A stretch of 62,198 bases of DNA from Streptomyces phaeoluteigriseus (GTDB taxonomy: Bacteria; Actinomycetota; Actinomycetes; Streptomycetales; Streptomycetaceae), in contig NZ_MPOH02000017.1 in NCBI RefSeq assembly GCF_001896135.2, positions 20,966 through 83,163 on the forward strand. The letters run 5' to 3'. This document shows positions 7,713-16,275 of the stretch, in pieces (the first letter of the stretch is position 1; each line of letters begins with the position of its first letter). The position numbers and the translations under genes are program-made. Below the pieces are notes generated by a model. That model was not told where the DNA came from. It saw only the letters and a program-made list of their open reading frames with translations, and did no database searches.

Positions 7713-8896
7713 TCAGCTCTGCGTCTGAAGCTGGCGGAGCTGCTCGCGGACGTGGTCCAGGGCGCCCTCCCGACGGCCCGGGACCCGGCCGCGCAGATCC
7801 GCCAGCGCCGGGCCGAGATCACGGGCCCGGTCCCGGTCCGTGATGCGCCCCCACTGGTGGTGGGCCCGGTCCACGGCCGCCTCCACCGGCGCCGCGTCGG
7901 CCGGCTGCCCCGCTGCCAGCCGCGCCGCCGCGACCGCCATCCAGGTACGGCAGCTGCGCTCGGCGTCCCCCGCGAACATCGCCAGGTCCGCCCGCACCTC
8001 GGACCAGTGCAGGACCTCCTCCGACCCCGCCCCGTGCGCGAGGAGGGCGACCTGCTCCCAACGGGCGGCGAGCGCGTCGGCGCCGGGGTGATCACCGGCC
8101 TGGACGGCCGCCGTGATCCGGGCGTGCGGGTCGTCCTCCAGCCCGTCCGGCACTTGAGGACGAGGCCGTTCAGGACGAACCGGAGGGCTGGTGGCGGGGC
8201 CCCCGGGGACAGGGTGGGAAGGGGCCGCGGGGGCGAAACCCACAGCGGGGCCACCACCGGCGCCCGCACCGCCACCCCACAGCACCAGGTCCCCCACCTC
8301 GCCCTCTCCCGCGATCCGGGCCAGCGCCAGCTGATGCAACTGCTCCAGCCCCGGCCGCCCTCCGCTCCGCAACACGGTCGCGACGCCTTCATGTACGTGG
8401 GCGCGGCCACCTTCCGCCGCCCCACCGGCGGAGCCACCCGCCCGTACACGGCGACCCCCGGCCCGCACTCCAGCCCCCGCCCCCGCAGCCACGCCCACGT
8501 CTCCGCGTCCGCGTGCAGGTCGAGCAGCAGCGTCGTCGTCCCGGCCGACCGCAGCCGCAACTCCTCACGGAACCAGTGCCAGGGGAAACCGGTGTAGCGA
8601 ACGGTCGACGGCGTCGTACGGGCCAGCGCCAGATGCGGCAGCCGCTGCTTGCGGTCGAGCTGGAGCTGTCCGGTGACGAACACGGTCAGCGGTCCGGGCG
8701 CCGCCGCCGCGGCCCGCAGCCGGGTCAGCACGGCCTGCGGCTCCAGCGGATCGGCGAGTTCGACGACGTTCGCCGTGTCGGTGCCGGCCAGGACGGCGGG
8801 CGGCACGGCCGCGAGCACGGGGAGCACGGACGCCGCGTCCACCAGGCATCCCTTGCCCACGGGTGAGGCCGCGAGCAGCAGCACGGTTCCGGGCAT
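7713..8896 (-). pseudogene. Unrecognised protein with alpha/beta N-terminus and helical C-terminus, frame interrupted
   Basis: The N-terminal part (about residues 1-165) alternates hydrophobic strands and helices (VLLLAASPVGKG, TVFVTGQLQLD, TTTLLLDLHADAETW), like a nucleotide-binding or caspase-like fold. A Gly/Pro-rich linker follows. The last 150 residues are charged helices with repeated Trp (TWMAVAAARLAAGQ, HHQWGRITDRDRARDLG). Near 8387-8395 the frame changes: a missing base, after which the coding continues as ATVLRSGGRPGLEQLHQL. I do not recognise a family. It converges on the small peptide gene. Whether it belongs to the same system as the XRE-TPR regulator is unknown. Confidence 0.6.
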
Positions 8897-8959
8897 CGTC
8901 CCTCCCCCTGTCGATCACGTACGTCAGCACCGTAACCGCTGCTGCTGCAAAGGGGAGCC

Positions 8960-10225
8960 TCAGGTCTGCAAACGTCCCCGTACGGGGCGTTCGTCGCCCT
9001 CCGTGCCCCGCGCGTCCCCCTCGGCGCCCCCGCCCCGGTCACCCCGCGTACTCCCCGCACCCCGCCGCCGCACCGCGAAGATCGTCGTGTCGTCGATGAG
9101 AGCGCCCCCGCAGTGCCGCAGGGTGCGGTCGCGGACGTAGGCGACCAGGCGGCCCGGTTCGGCCGTGCGCGGCTCGCGGGCGAGGCCGGCGGCGACGTCG
9201 TCGCCGAGCGGGTAGAAGGCGCCGTCGCCGTCCCGGGCCTCGGTGACCCCGTCGGTGACCAGCAGCAGCGTCTCCTCGGGGGCGACGGCGGCGCGCAGCA
9301 CCGGCGGGGGCTCGCCGGAGTTGAGTTCGGCGAGGCCGAGGGGGAGTCCGCCGGCGTGCGGCAGCCGCCGTACCCCGCCCGGACCGGCGGCGAGCGGCGC
9401 CTCGTGGCCGAACAGGACGACGTCGACCACCCCCCGCTCCTCCTCGGGGAAGCCCAGCAGGACGGCCGTGGCGAAACGGTCGTTGTCGGCGCGGCCGAGG
9501 GCGGCCGTGTGGCCGCGGTGGCGCCGCATCCGGACCTCCAGCCGTTCGGCGACCGTCGCGAGGTCCGCCTCGTGGTAGCCGGCCTCGCGGAAGGTGCCGA
9601 GGAGCGCGGCCGCCGCCTCCACCGCGCCCAGCCCCTTGCCCTGTACGTCGCCGAGGAGGACGCGGGTGCCGTGGGGTCCGGGCTGGATGTCGTAGAAGTC
9701 GCCGCCCATGCGGGCGTCGGCGTCGGCGGCGAGGTAGACCGCGGCGTGGTCGAGGCCGCCCCAGCCGTCCGGCAGCGGGCGCAGCACCGTGCGGCGGGTG
9801 GTCTCGGCGATGTGCCGCATGTGCAGCATCCGGCGCTCGTCGCGCACCCGGACCGCGGCGGCCAGGACGGACAGGATCCCGCCGATCAGGACGAGGACGA
9901 AGTCGGCGGGGCCCTCCCGGTACTGGTAGGGCCAGGCGGCGTCCGCGCCGATGTAGGTGGCCACCGCCAGGACGGCGAAGAGGGCCGTCGTCCACACCCC
10001 GCACAGCGCGGCGGCGATCGCGGCGACGAACACGCACCAGGAGACGATGCGGAACTCTCCGCTGGTGTTGAAGTCGACGAAGGCGATGGTGACCAGCGTC
10101 AGCAGCGGCACCAGCCAGGTGACGCTGTGGCCGCGGAACTGAAGCAGCTTCTGGCGCTCCAGGGCGTCCCGGCCCCGGGCGCGCGGAGGGCGGGCGAGCA
10201 GCCCCTGGCCCCCTCGGTCGCTCAC
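8960..10225 (-). CDS. Membrane-anchored PP2C/SpoIIE-type protein phosphatase
   Basis: About 421 aa from GTG 10225. Three or four N-terminal membrane segments (about residues 35-145) are followed by a cytoplasmic SpoIIE/RsbU-type phosphatase domain (about 175-390). Metal-site motifs are visible: MGGDFYDI, GDVQGKG, LLLVTDGVTEAR and DDTTIFAVRR. Such proteins dephosphorylate anti-anti-sigma factors in partner-switching control. No anti-sigma partner is adjacent. An Asp/Arg/Gly-rich tail ends the protein. Earlier in-frame starts exist, but they would cover a repetitive G-rich region, so I prefer GTG 10225; its ribosome-binding site is weak. Confidence 0.85.
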   Translation of the reverse strand: MSDRGGQGLLARPPRARGRDALERQKLLQFRGHSVTWLVPLLTLVTIAFVDFNTSGEFRIVSWCVFVAAIAAALCGVWTTALFAVLAVATYIGADAAWPYQYREGPADFVLVLIGGILSVLAAAVRVRDERRMLHMRHIAETTRRTVLRPLPDGWGGLDHAAVYLAADADARMGGDFYDIQPGPHGTRVLLGDVQGKGLGAVEAAAALLGTFREAGYHEADLATVAERLEVRMRRHRGHTAALGRADNDRFATAVLLGFPEEERGVVDVVLFGHEAPLAAGPGGVRRLPHAGGLPLGLAELNSGEPPPVLRAAVAPEETLLLVTDGVTEARDGDGAFYPLGDDVAAGLAREPRTAEPGRLVAYVRDRTLRHCGGALIDDTTIFAVRRRGAGSTRGDRGGGAEGDARGTEGDERPVRGRLQT

Positions 10226-10283
10226 CGCTTCAGCGAAACACGCCCGGGCGGGGGCCGCATCCCGGCCGCGCCCGGGAAAACCG

Positions 10284-10345
10284 GGTGGAGCGTGGGGAGC
10301 GGGTGGAGTGTGAGGAGCGGGTGGAGCGTGAGGAGCGGGAGGACC
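10284..10345 (+). repeat. Short tandem repeat (GAGCGGGTGGAGCGTGAG type)
   Basis: About four degenerate copies of an 18-bp unit lie upstream of the small membrane protein gene, between it and the divergent phosphatase. Confidence 0.65.
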
Positions 10346-10439
10346 AGGGAAAACAGGGGACCGCATCCCACCGACTTGCCCCCGCCCCTTCCCAGGTGTG
10401 CCCTGGAAGCCGGGGGGGAGGAGAGAGAGGAGTGCTCCC

Positions 10440-10937
10440 ATGGCTCATGCGGCACCCACACCGGGCATGCGGACACCGGGCACGCGAGCCCCGTCCGGGC
10501 CCCCGTCCGGGACCTCGTCCGGGACCTCGTCCGGGGCAGGCCACGCGACCGACGTCTTCGGTGAACGGACCCACCTGGTCATGAAGTGGGCGGTGCCCGT
10601 CGCGCTCGGGCTCGTCTTCGGCTACTGGGCCGCGGCGAACCGGCGCAGCGCCGGGCCGATCACCGGCTGGAACATCCTGTTCGGCTTCGTGGCCGCGCTG
10701 GCGTTCATCGCGCTGTACGTCGGCATCCGCGCCGTGGCCCCGCGCACGCGGCGCGAAGTGCACGCCCTGATGTGGGCGGTGTTCGCCGGCTGCGCGATCG
10801 GTTTCCTCGTCAACCAGAGCGGATCGAGCGTGCTGTACTCCGTGGGCGTCTCGCTGGCGGTCGCGGCGGGCTTCTTCGCGGTGATGTTCTACCGCTACTA
10901 CACGCACGAGGACGCGGAGGGCCACCGCATCGAGTAG
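10440..10937 (+). CDS. Small four-helix membrane protein
   Basis: 165 aa from ATG 10440, preceded by GAGAGAGGAG. The first 40 residues are Gly/Ser/Pro/Thr-rich and disordered, with repeated SGTSSGTSSG. Four membrane helices follow (about 48-66, 76-97, 110-126, 132-152), ending in a charged tail FYRYYTHEDAEGHR. No enzyme motif is seen. It is a conserved-looking Streptomyces integral membrane protein of unknown role. A strong terminator follows, so it is transcribed alone. Confidence 0.8.
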   Translation: MAHAAPTPGMRTPGTRAPSGPPSGTSSGTSSGAGHATDVFGERTHLVMKWAVPVALGLVFGYWAAANRRSAGPITGWNILFGFVAALAFIALYVGIRAVAPRTRREVHALMWAVFAGCAIGFLVNQSGSSVLYSVGVSLAVAAGFFAVMFYRYYTHEDAEGHRIE

Positions 10938-10960
10938 CTCCCGTCTCCCGCCGCGCGTGT

Positions 10961-10995
10961 GCGTGGGCCCCGGCGGTTCTCGCCGGGGCCCACGC
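10961..10995. terminator. Strong bidirectional terminator hairpin
   Basis: A 15-bp perfect stem (GCGTGGGCCCCGGCG and complement) with loop GTTCT sits between the convergent genes ending at 10937 and 11014. Confidence 0.85.
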
Positions 10996-11013
10996 CTTCC
11001 CTCATCCCTCAAC

Positions 11014-11656
11014 TCACCGGGCGAGCGGGGTCCACTCCCACCCGTCCGACGAGGTCCCGGTGGCGCCGGAGCCGCTCCACGAGCCGGAGAACCCGAAGCT
11101 GAGACCGACGGAACCGGAGCCGGTGACGCTCCAGCGCTCGTCGTCCCAGGCGTCGTTCCAGTTCGCCCACTCGTCGTGCTTCCAGCGCGGGCAGGGGTCG
11201 GCACAGTCCGGCACCCGCTCGCCGCCCGTGTCCACGAAGGCGGCGCTCGCCCAGGCCCGCGCGCCGACGAACCAGTACCAGTGCGCGTCGCCGTTGACGC
11301 TCTGCCCCAGCACCCGGCACTCCACCCGGTCCCGGCTGCCCGGCGCGAGCGTGCCGGCCGGGGGGCGCGTGCGTGGTGGGCGCCTGCCGCAGGGTCAGGT
11401 CGGTGCGGGAGGTGACGGTTCCCCAGACGGTGTCGCCGCTGCGCCGTCCGTCCATCGTCGCCGCGGACGCCGTAGACGCCGTAGACGCTGCGGAGGCCGT
11501 GGTGCCGAGCGCCGCGACCGCGAGGGTGCCGCCGGTGAGCAGAGCCGCGGCCAGAGTCCGCAGGGCCGGTGTCCGCAGGGCCGGTGTCCGCGGAGCTGCT
11601 GTCCGCAGGGCCGGTGTCCGCAGGGCTGGAGTCCGCAGGGCTGGAGTGGTGCGCAT
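11014..11656 (-). pseudogene. Secreted SH3-like protein, frame interrupted at a G run
   Basis: ATG 11656 follows AGGAGG. The signal sequence has an unusually long n-region made of tandem RTPAL repeats before the hydrophobic core LAAALLTGGTLAVAALG and an ASA-type cleavage region. The mature part starts like a bacterial SH3 domain (VTSRTDLTLRQAP). It continues, in another frame, through VECRVLGQSVNGDAHWYWFV, a Cys-containing segment PDCADPCPRW and a Gly/Ser-rich end. The frame changes at six G (11360-11365); five would restore it. Wall or peptidoglycan contact is plausible for the fold; the role is unknown. Confidence 0.7.
11556..11652 (-). repeat. In-gene 15-bp tandem repeat encoding RTPAL units
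   Basis: About six copies of a 15-bp unit (CTGCGGACTCCAGCC-like on the coding strand) encode the repeated ALRTP segment of the signal-peptide n-region. Copy number could change in frame. Confidence 0.75.
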
Positions 11657-11797
11657 GATCGCCTCCTTCTCCCCAGATCCATGAGACACCCGTTCGGGTG
11701 AACGCTCCACCGGAGGACCGAATCCCCAGGCCGGCGCGAGCCACCCGACTGGCCGCCCCGGCTCGCGCGCCGGGCCCGTACGCCCTTGCCTGGAGGC

Positions 11798-12742
11798 GTG
11801 TCCCGACGTCTGCGGACCGCCGTGTCGGCCGTCCTGATCGCCCTGTCCTGCCTCCTGATGCCCCTCGGCGCACTGGCGGCCTGGGCGGCGTACGGCCTCA
11901 CGGACACCGGCCGGTACGTCACCGCCATGGCACCGCTCGCCTCCGACCCCGCCGTACGGGACGCCCTGGTGGACACCGTCGCCGACGACCTCCTGCGCAG
12001 GGCCGCCGACGAACGCGGCCCGCTGCCCCCCGAGATCACCCCCTTCCTACGGGACGCGCTGCGCTCCTTCACCCACACCCGCGCCTACCGCACCGCGTGG
12101 GAGGCGGGCAACGAGGCCGCGCACACCGCCGTGATGTCGGCCCTGCACGACGACCGCGACCGCGAGGTGACCGTCGACCTCGCCCCGGTGGCGACCCGGG
12201 TGCGCGCCCAAATGGTCGCCGACCACGTGCCGTTCGCCGAGCGGGTGCCGCTCACGCACACCCGCGTCGCCCTGCTCCCGGCCGATGAGCTGGCCACCCT
12301 CAGGAAGGGCTACCACGTGCTCGACCTCGCCGGATTCTGGCTGCCCCTCGCCGCCGTCGCCCTCGCCGTGACCGGCATCGCCGTCGCGGCCTGCCGCCGC
12401 CGCGCCCTCACCGCGGCGGCGCTGGGCACGGCGCTGGGCGGCGCGTTCCTCGCCCTCGCGATCGGCGTCGCCCGCCACCTCACCCTCACGGACCTCCCCG
12501 ACCAGGCCCGCCGCCCCGCGGCGGCCGCCGTCTACGACGCCCTCACGGCCACCCTGCGCACCGCGTCCTGGTTCCTGCTGGGCGTGGGCCTGGCGGTGGC
12601 GGCCGGGGTGTGGCTCACCCGGTACGTACGGGTGGGCCGCCTGGTCCGCCGCCGGGCGGCCCCGGCTCCCGTACCAGCCGGGCCAGTCGGCGCAGCGCCT
12701 GCCCCAACTCCCCCTCCGTCGCGGACGCCAGGCCGAGTCTGA
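11798..12742 (+). CDS. Integral membrane protein of unknown function
   Basis: About 314 aa. One N-terminal helix (VLIALSCLLMPLGALAAWAA) precedes an extracytoplasmic domain of about 130 residues rich in charged helices. Three further helices follow (about 170-190, 195-218, 245-268), then a Pro/Ala-rich basic tail. Topology and composition match conserved Streptomyces membrane proteins of unknown role. The start is uncertain: GTG 11798 has GGAGG only 1 nt away and TTG 11786 has no ribosome-binding site, so the transcript may be leaderless. Its 3' end overlaps the convergent MocR gene by 128 nt. Confidence 0.7.
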   Translation: MSRRLRTAVSAVLIALSCLLMPLGALAAWAAYGLTDTGRYVTAMAPLASDPAVRDALVDTVADDLLRRAADERGPLPPEITPFLRDALRSFTHTRAYRTAWEAGNEAAHTAVMSALHDDRDREVTVDLAPVATRVRAQMVADHVPFAERVPLTHTRVALLPADELATLRKGYHVLDLAGFWLPLAAVALAVTGIAVAACRRRALTAAALGTALGGAFLALAIGVARHLTLTDLPDQARRPAAAAVYDALTATLRTASWFLLGVGLAVAAGVWLTRYVRVGRLVRRRAAPAPVPAGPVGAAPAPTPPPSRTPGRV

Positions 12743-13982
12743 CCGCGTCCGGGGTGCGATGCGGGTCGACGGTGAAGGCGGTGCCGGGGGTGACGGCGAT
12801 GCCGTGCGCGGCGGCGGCGGCCGTGAAGGTGTCGGCCCGCCACGGCGCGGGCAGCTCCCACCAGGCGAAGTAGGCGTGCGGGTCGGTCCGTACGGCGAAC
12901 TCGCCGAGGTGGGCCGCGAGGATCCGCTGCCGCCGGGCCGCGTCCGAGCGCTTCGCCGCCACCAGCCGTCGCACGGTCCCGTCCCCGGCCCACCGCACGG
13001 CCGCCTCCAGCGCGAACCGCCCCGCACTCCAGCCCCCGGACCGCACGGCGGCGGCCACCGCGTCCACCCGGTCCGGCGGTACGACGAGGAAACCGGCCGT
13101 CAGTCCCGGCGCGACCCGCTTGGACAGGCCGTCGACGACGTGGGTCAGGCCGGGCGCGTGGGCGGCGAGCGGGGTGACGTCCGGCCGGAGGAAGGACCAG
13201 ACGCGGTCCTCGACCACGGGCAGCGCCAAGTCGACCGCCGCGCCCGCGAGTTCGTGTCTGCGGCTCGCACTCATGGTCAGCGAGGTCGGGTTGTGCAGGG
13301 TCGGCTGGACGTACAGGGCGGAGAGGGGAGCGGCGCGGTGCGCGGCCCGCAGGGCGTCCGGCCGCGGCCCCTCGCCGTCGCCTTCGATCGGCACGAGCAC
13401 GATTCCCAGCCGCCCGGCGATCTCCTTGACCAGCGGATACGTCAGCTCCTCCACACCGACGCGGCCCCCCGGCCGGACCAGGGAGGCGAGCGCGGCGGCG
13501 ATGGCCTGGCGGGCGTTGCCCGTGAAGAGGAGCTGTGCGGGCTCGGGGCGCCAGCCGGGGACGGTGAGCAGCCGGGCCGCGGCGGCTCGGGCGGCGGCGG
13601 TGCCGTCGGCCGCGGCTGTACGCATCGCCTCGGTCAGCACGTCGGCCCGCAGCAGCGGCGCGAGTCCGGGCGCGAGCAGTTCCGACTGGCCGGGCGCGCA
13701 GGGGTAGTTGAGTTCCAGGTTGACCGGCGCGGCCGTGGCCGGTTCGACCAGGGCCCGTCCCTCGGGGGCGGCCGGCGCGGCCCGCACGAAGGTGCCCCGG
13801 CCGACCTCGCCCACCACCAGCCCGCGCCGGACGAGTTCGCCGTAGACGCGCCCGGCCGTCGAGGGGGCGATCCGGTGGGCGCGCGCGAACCTCCGCTGCG
13901 GCGGCAGCCGCTGCCCCGGCACGAGCCGCCCCCGCGCGATGTCGTCGGCGATGCGATCGGCGATGACCCGGTAGTCGCTCAC
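12615..13982 (-). CDS. MocR/PdxR-type regulator (GntR HTH fused to PLP aminotransferase fold)
   Basis: 455 aa. The N-terminal GntR winged helix (about residues 1-70) has LPPQRRFARAHRIAPSTAGRVYGELVRRG. The rest is a class I aminotransferase-like domain with the PLP region: VQPTLHNPTS, VEDRVWSFL and the Schiff-base lysine in DGLSKRVAPGLTAGF. MocR proteins sense PLP adducts of an amine or amino acid and usually control a divergent gene. GTG 13982 is chosen because of the nearby GAGG. Two copies of a 12-bp direct repeat lie between it and the divergent hydrolase gene, the expected operator form. The end overlaps the convergent membrane protein. Confidence 0.88.
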   Translation of the reverse strand: MSDYRVIADRIADDIARGRLVPGQRLPPQRRFARAHRIAPSTAGRVYGELVRRGLVVGEVGRGTFVRAAPAAPEGRALVEPATAAPVNLELNYPCAPGQSELLAPGLAPLLRADVLTEAMRTAAADGTAAARAAAARLLTVPGWRPEPAQLLFTGNARQAIAAALASLVRPGGRVGVEELTYPLVKEIAGRLGIVLVPIEGDGEGPRPDALRAAHRAAPLSALYVQPTLHNPTSLTMSASRRHELAGAAVDLALPVVEDRVWSFLRPDVTPLAAHAPGLTHVVDGLSKRVAPGLTAGFLVVPPDRVDAVAAAVRSGGWSAGRFALEAAVRWAGDGTVRRLVAAKRSDAARRQRILAAHLGEFAVRTDPHAYFAWWELPAPWRADTFTAAAAAHGIAVTPGTAFTVDPHRTPDAVRLGLASATEGELGQALRRLARLVREPGPPGGGPGGPPVRTG

Positions 13983-14002
13983 GACCTCCCCCTCCAGTCC
14001 GC

Positions 14003-14037
14003 ATTGCACCGAGGGCAAAGATCTTATTGCACCGAGG
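14003..14037. promoter_or_regulatory. Direct-repeat operator candidate for the MocR regulator
   Basis: ATTGCACCGAGG occurs at 14003-14014 and exactly again at 14026-14037, 23 bp apart (about two helical turns, same face). It lies in the 79-bp gap between the MocR gene and the divergent hydrolase. MocR proteins are known to bind spaced direct repeats. Confidence 0.7.
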
Positions 14038-14061
14038 AGTTGGCGACCCTAGGGTCGACGC

Positions 14062-14859
14062 ATGGCACCCTTCCTCGCATACGAGGACAAAGGAGCGGAT
14101 ACCGTCGGACGTATCCCCCTGGTCCTCGTCCACGGCCACCCCTTCGACCACACGATGTGGGCCCCGCAACAGGAGGCCTTCGCCCCCGGCCGCCGCGTCG
14201 TCGCGCCCGACCTGCGCGGCTACGGCGCCTCCCCGGTCACCCCCGGCACCACCCTCCTCTCCCGGTTCGCCCAGGACATCGAGGACCTCCTCGACGACCT
14301 GTCGGTGGACACCTTCGTCCTGGCCGGGCTGTCGATGGGCGGCCAGATCGCGATGGAGTGCTCCGCGCGCCTCGGCGACCGCGTCCAGGGCCTGGTCCTC
14401 GCCGACACCTTCGCCGAACCCGAGACCCCCGCCGGCAAGGCCGCCCGCAACACCCTCGCCGACCGTCTCCTGGCCGAGGGCATGCACGGCTACGCCGACG
14501 AGGTCCTCCTCAAGATGGTCGCCCCGCACGCCCCGCCCTCCGTCAGGGCCCACGTCCACCGCATGATGACGTCCACACCCCCCGAAGGCGCCGCCGCGGC
14601 CCTCCGGGGCCGGGCCGAACGCCCCGACTACCGCCCCGTCCTCCGCCGGGTCACCGCCCCCGCCCTCGTCGTCGTCGGCGCGGACGACGAGTTCACCCCG
14701 GTCCACGACGCGGAAACCCTGCACGCCCTCCTCCCGGACTCGACCCTGCGCGTGATCGATCACTGCGGCCACATGCCCAACCTGGAGCGTCCGGCGGAGT
14801 TCAACGCGGCGCTGGGGGAGTTCCTGGAGCGGGTGGACGGGGGCGGACACGGCCGGTGA
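14062..14859 (+). CDS. Alpha/beta-fold hydrolase
   Basis: 265 aa with the full alpha/beta hydrolase signature. The oxyanion segment VHGHPFDHTMW is at about 23-33 and the nucleophile elbow GLSMGG has Ser 91. An acid lies in VVGADDEFTP (about 215) and the His in DHCGHMPNLE (about 235). A cap region with paired Met and Pro lies between. It fits the esterase/lactonase/peroxidase group; the substrate is unknown. It is divergent from a MocR regulator and probably under its control, so its substrate may be the inducer or relate to it. The ATG 14062 start has a short leader. Confidence 0.88.
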   Translation: MAPFLAYEDKGADTVGRIPLVLVHGHPFDHTMWAPQQEAFAPGRRVVAPDLRGYGASPVTPGTTLLSRFAQDIEDLLDDLSVDTFVLAGLSMGGQIAMECSARLGDRVQGLVLADTFAEPETPAGKAARNTLADRLLAEGMHGYADEVLLKMVAPHAPPSVRAHVHRMMTSTPPEGAAAALRGRAERPDYRPVLRRVTAPALVVVGADDEFTPVHDAETLHALLPDSTLRVIDHCGHMPNLERPAEFNAALGEFLERVDGGGHGR

Positions 14860-14919
14860 CCGGGCGGTCCCCCGGCAAACCCGTGGCCCGCCGGCCGTAC
14901 TCCCCTCTACCGTCACCGC

Positions 14920-15276
14920 ATGAGCGGGACGACGACAACGACGACGACCCTCTGGCGGCCCACCGGGCCCGAGGAGCTGGCCCTGGTGGAGGCCTCCGGG
15001 TGGCGGGGGTGGCCGCCGCGGCTGCCGGAGCAGCCGATCTTCTACCCCGTCCTGAACGAGGACTACGCGATCCGCATCGCCCGCGACTGGAACGTCCCGG
15101 CGTCCGGAGTGGGTTACGTCACGCGGTTCGAGGTGGAGAGCGACTTCCTCACGCGGTACCCGGTGCGGCAGGCCGGGGGAGAGACCATCCTGGAGCTGTG
15201 GGTACCGGCGGAGGAGCTGGATGAGTTCAACGCGCACATCGTCGGGACCATCGACGTCGTACGGGAGTTCCGCTGA
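14920..15276 (+). CDS. Conserved hypothetical protein, 118 aa
   Basis: The ATG start opens with a run of threonine codons (SGTTTTTTT). The body reads LWRPTGPEELALVEASGWRG, then PRLPEQPIFYPVLNEDYAIR, then an acidic C-terminal half ending in VGTIDVVREFR. I recall near-identical small Streptomyces proteins loosely labelled ADP-ribosylation/crystallin J1, without experimental backing. No catalytic motif is evident. One base separates its stop from the GTG of the next gene, so the two are probably co-transcribed. Confidence 0.8.
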   Translation: MSGTTTTTTTLWRPTGPEELALVEASGWRGWPPRLPEQPIFYPVLNEDYAIRIARDWNVPASGVGYVTRFEVESDFLTRYPVRQAGGETILELWVPAEELDEFNAHIVGTIDVVREFR

Positions 15277-15277
15277 C

Positions 15278-16255
15278 GTGCCACGGGGGCGCGGGCGGGC
15301 GCTCGGGGCCTGGTGCGCGGGACTGCTGTTCGCCGGGGTGAGCGCCGTCGTCGCGTGCCGGGCGGCCGACACCGACGCCATGACCCCGATGCCCCAGCTG
15401 CTCGCGTTCCTGCCCTGGCTGCTCGTGCCCACCGGGGCCGGGCTGCTGCTGTCGCTGCTCGCCCGCTGGCGGACGGGGCTGCTCTGGGGCGTCCTCGTGC
15501 TCGGACCGCTCGCCTGGTTCATCGAGCCGTACGGCAACACCGACGAACCCCGGGGGCTCGCCGTCGTCCGGCTGCGGGTGCTCGCCTCCAACGTGGAGTT
15601 CGGCTGGGCGACGGACGCCCTCGTCACCGCCGTACGGCGGGAGAGGCCCGATGTCGTGTTCGTGTCGGAGTGCGAGTACGGCTGTCAGGCCACCCTGCGC
15701 GCGGAACTCGGGACGGCGCTCCCGTACCGGCAGGCCGTCGAGGGCGACACCTCCGTCGGGTCGGTCATCCTCAGCCGGTACCCGCTGACGCCCTCCCCGG
15801 TCGTGCCCGGCGTGATGGGCATGCCCGGTGCCGTCGCCGACGTCGACGGGCGCCCCGTACGGCTCCAGCTCGCGCACCCCCAGCCGCCGCTGCCCCGCCA
15901 GGTCACGGTGTGGAAGCGGGAGCTGGGCCGGCTGCGGGACTTCGCCGACGACCACCGCGACGACGGGCCGCTGATCCTCGCCGGGGACTTCAACGCCTCC
16001 CAGGACCACGCGGCGTTCCGCCGCATCCTCGACACCGGACTGCGCGACGCCGCCCGGCTCGCGGGCAGCGGCCGGGAGCCGAGCTGGCCCAGCCGCACCA
16101 CCCCCGCCTTCGGCACCCAGATCGATCACGTCCTCGTCTCCGGCGAGTTCTCCGCGGGCCGCGCCCGCTTCCTCGACCTCCCCCGCACCGACCACCGTTC
16201 GCTGCTCGTCGACGTCACCCTCCACCAGGCCCGACAGGCCCGACGGGCCCGGTAG
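15278..16255 (+). CDS. Membrane-anchored endonuclease/exonuclease/phosphatase family protein
   Basis: 325 aa from GTG 15278. Three N-terminal membrane helices (about 10-28, 42-62, 66-84) precede an EEP domain. Its motifs are LASNVEFGWA with the metal/Asn site, SECEYG, ILAGDFNASQDHAAF (catalytic Asp-Asn pair), and QIDHVLVSGEF with a final DHRSLLVDV. EEP proteins cleave phosphodiesters in nucleic acids, inositol phosphates or lipids; the membrane anchor favours an extracytoplasmic lipid or nucleic-acid substrate. The C-terminus ends in three 9-bp in-frame repeats, QAR-QAR-RAR. Confidence 0.85.
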   Translation: MPRGRGRALGAWCAGLLFAGVSAVVACRAADTDAMTPMPQLLAFLPWLLVPTGAGLLLSLLARWRTGLLWGVLVLGPLAWFIEPYGNTDEPRGLAVVRLRVLASNVEFGWATDALVTAVRRERPDVVFVSECEYGCQATLRAELGTALPYRQAVEGDTSVGSVILSRYPLTPSPVVPGVMGMPGAVADVDGRPVRLQLAHPQPPLPRQVTVWKRELGRLRDFADDHRDDGPLILAGDFNASQDHAAFRRILDTGLRDAARLAGSGREPSWPSRTTPAFGTQIDHVLVSGEFSAGRARFLDLPRTDHRSLLVDVTLHQARQARRAR

Positions 16256-16275
16256 CGGGCGGCCATACTGAGCGC

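Noticed and set aside
10284..10345. Repeats upstream of the small membrane protein as an extended N-terminus of the phosphatase
   Set aside because: The in-frame extension is Pro/His/Ala repeat sequence without homology features, and a GTG start at 10225 fits the membrane-domain beginning.
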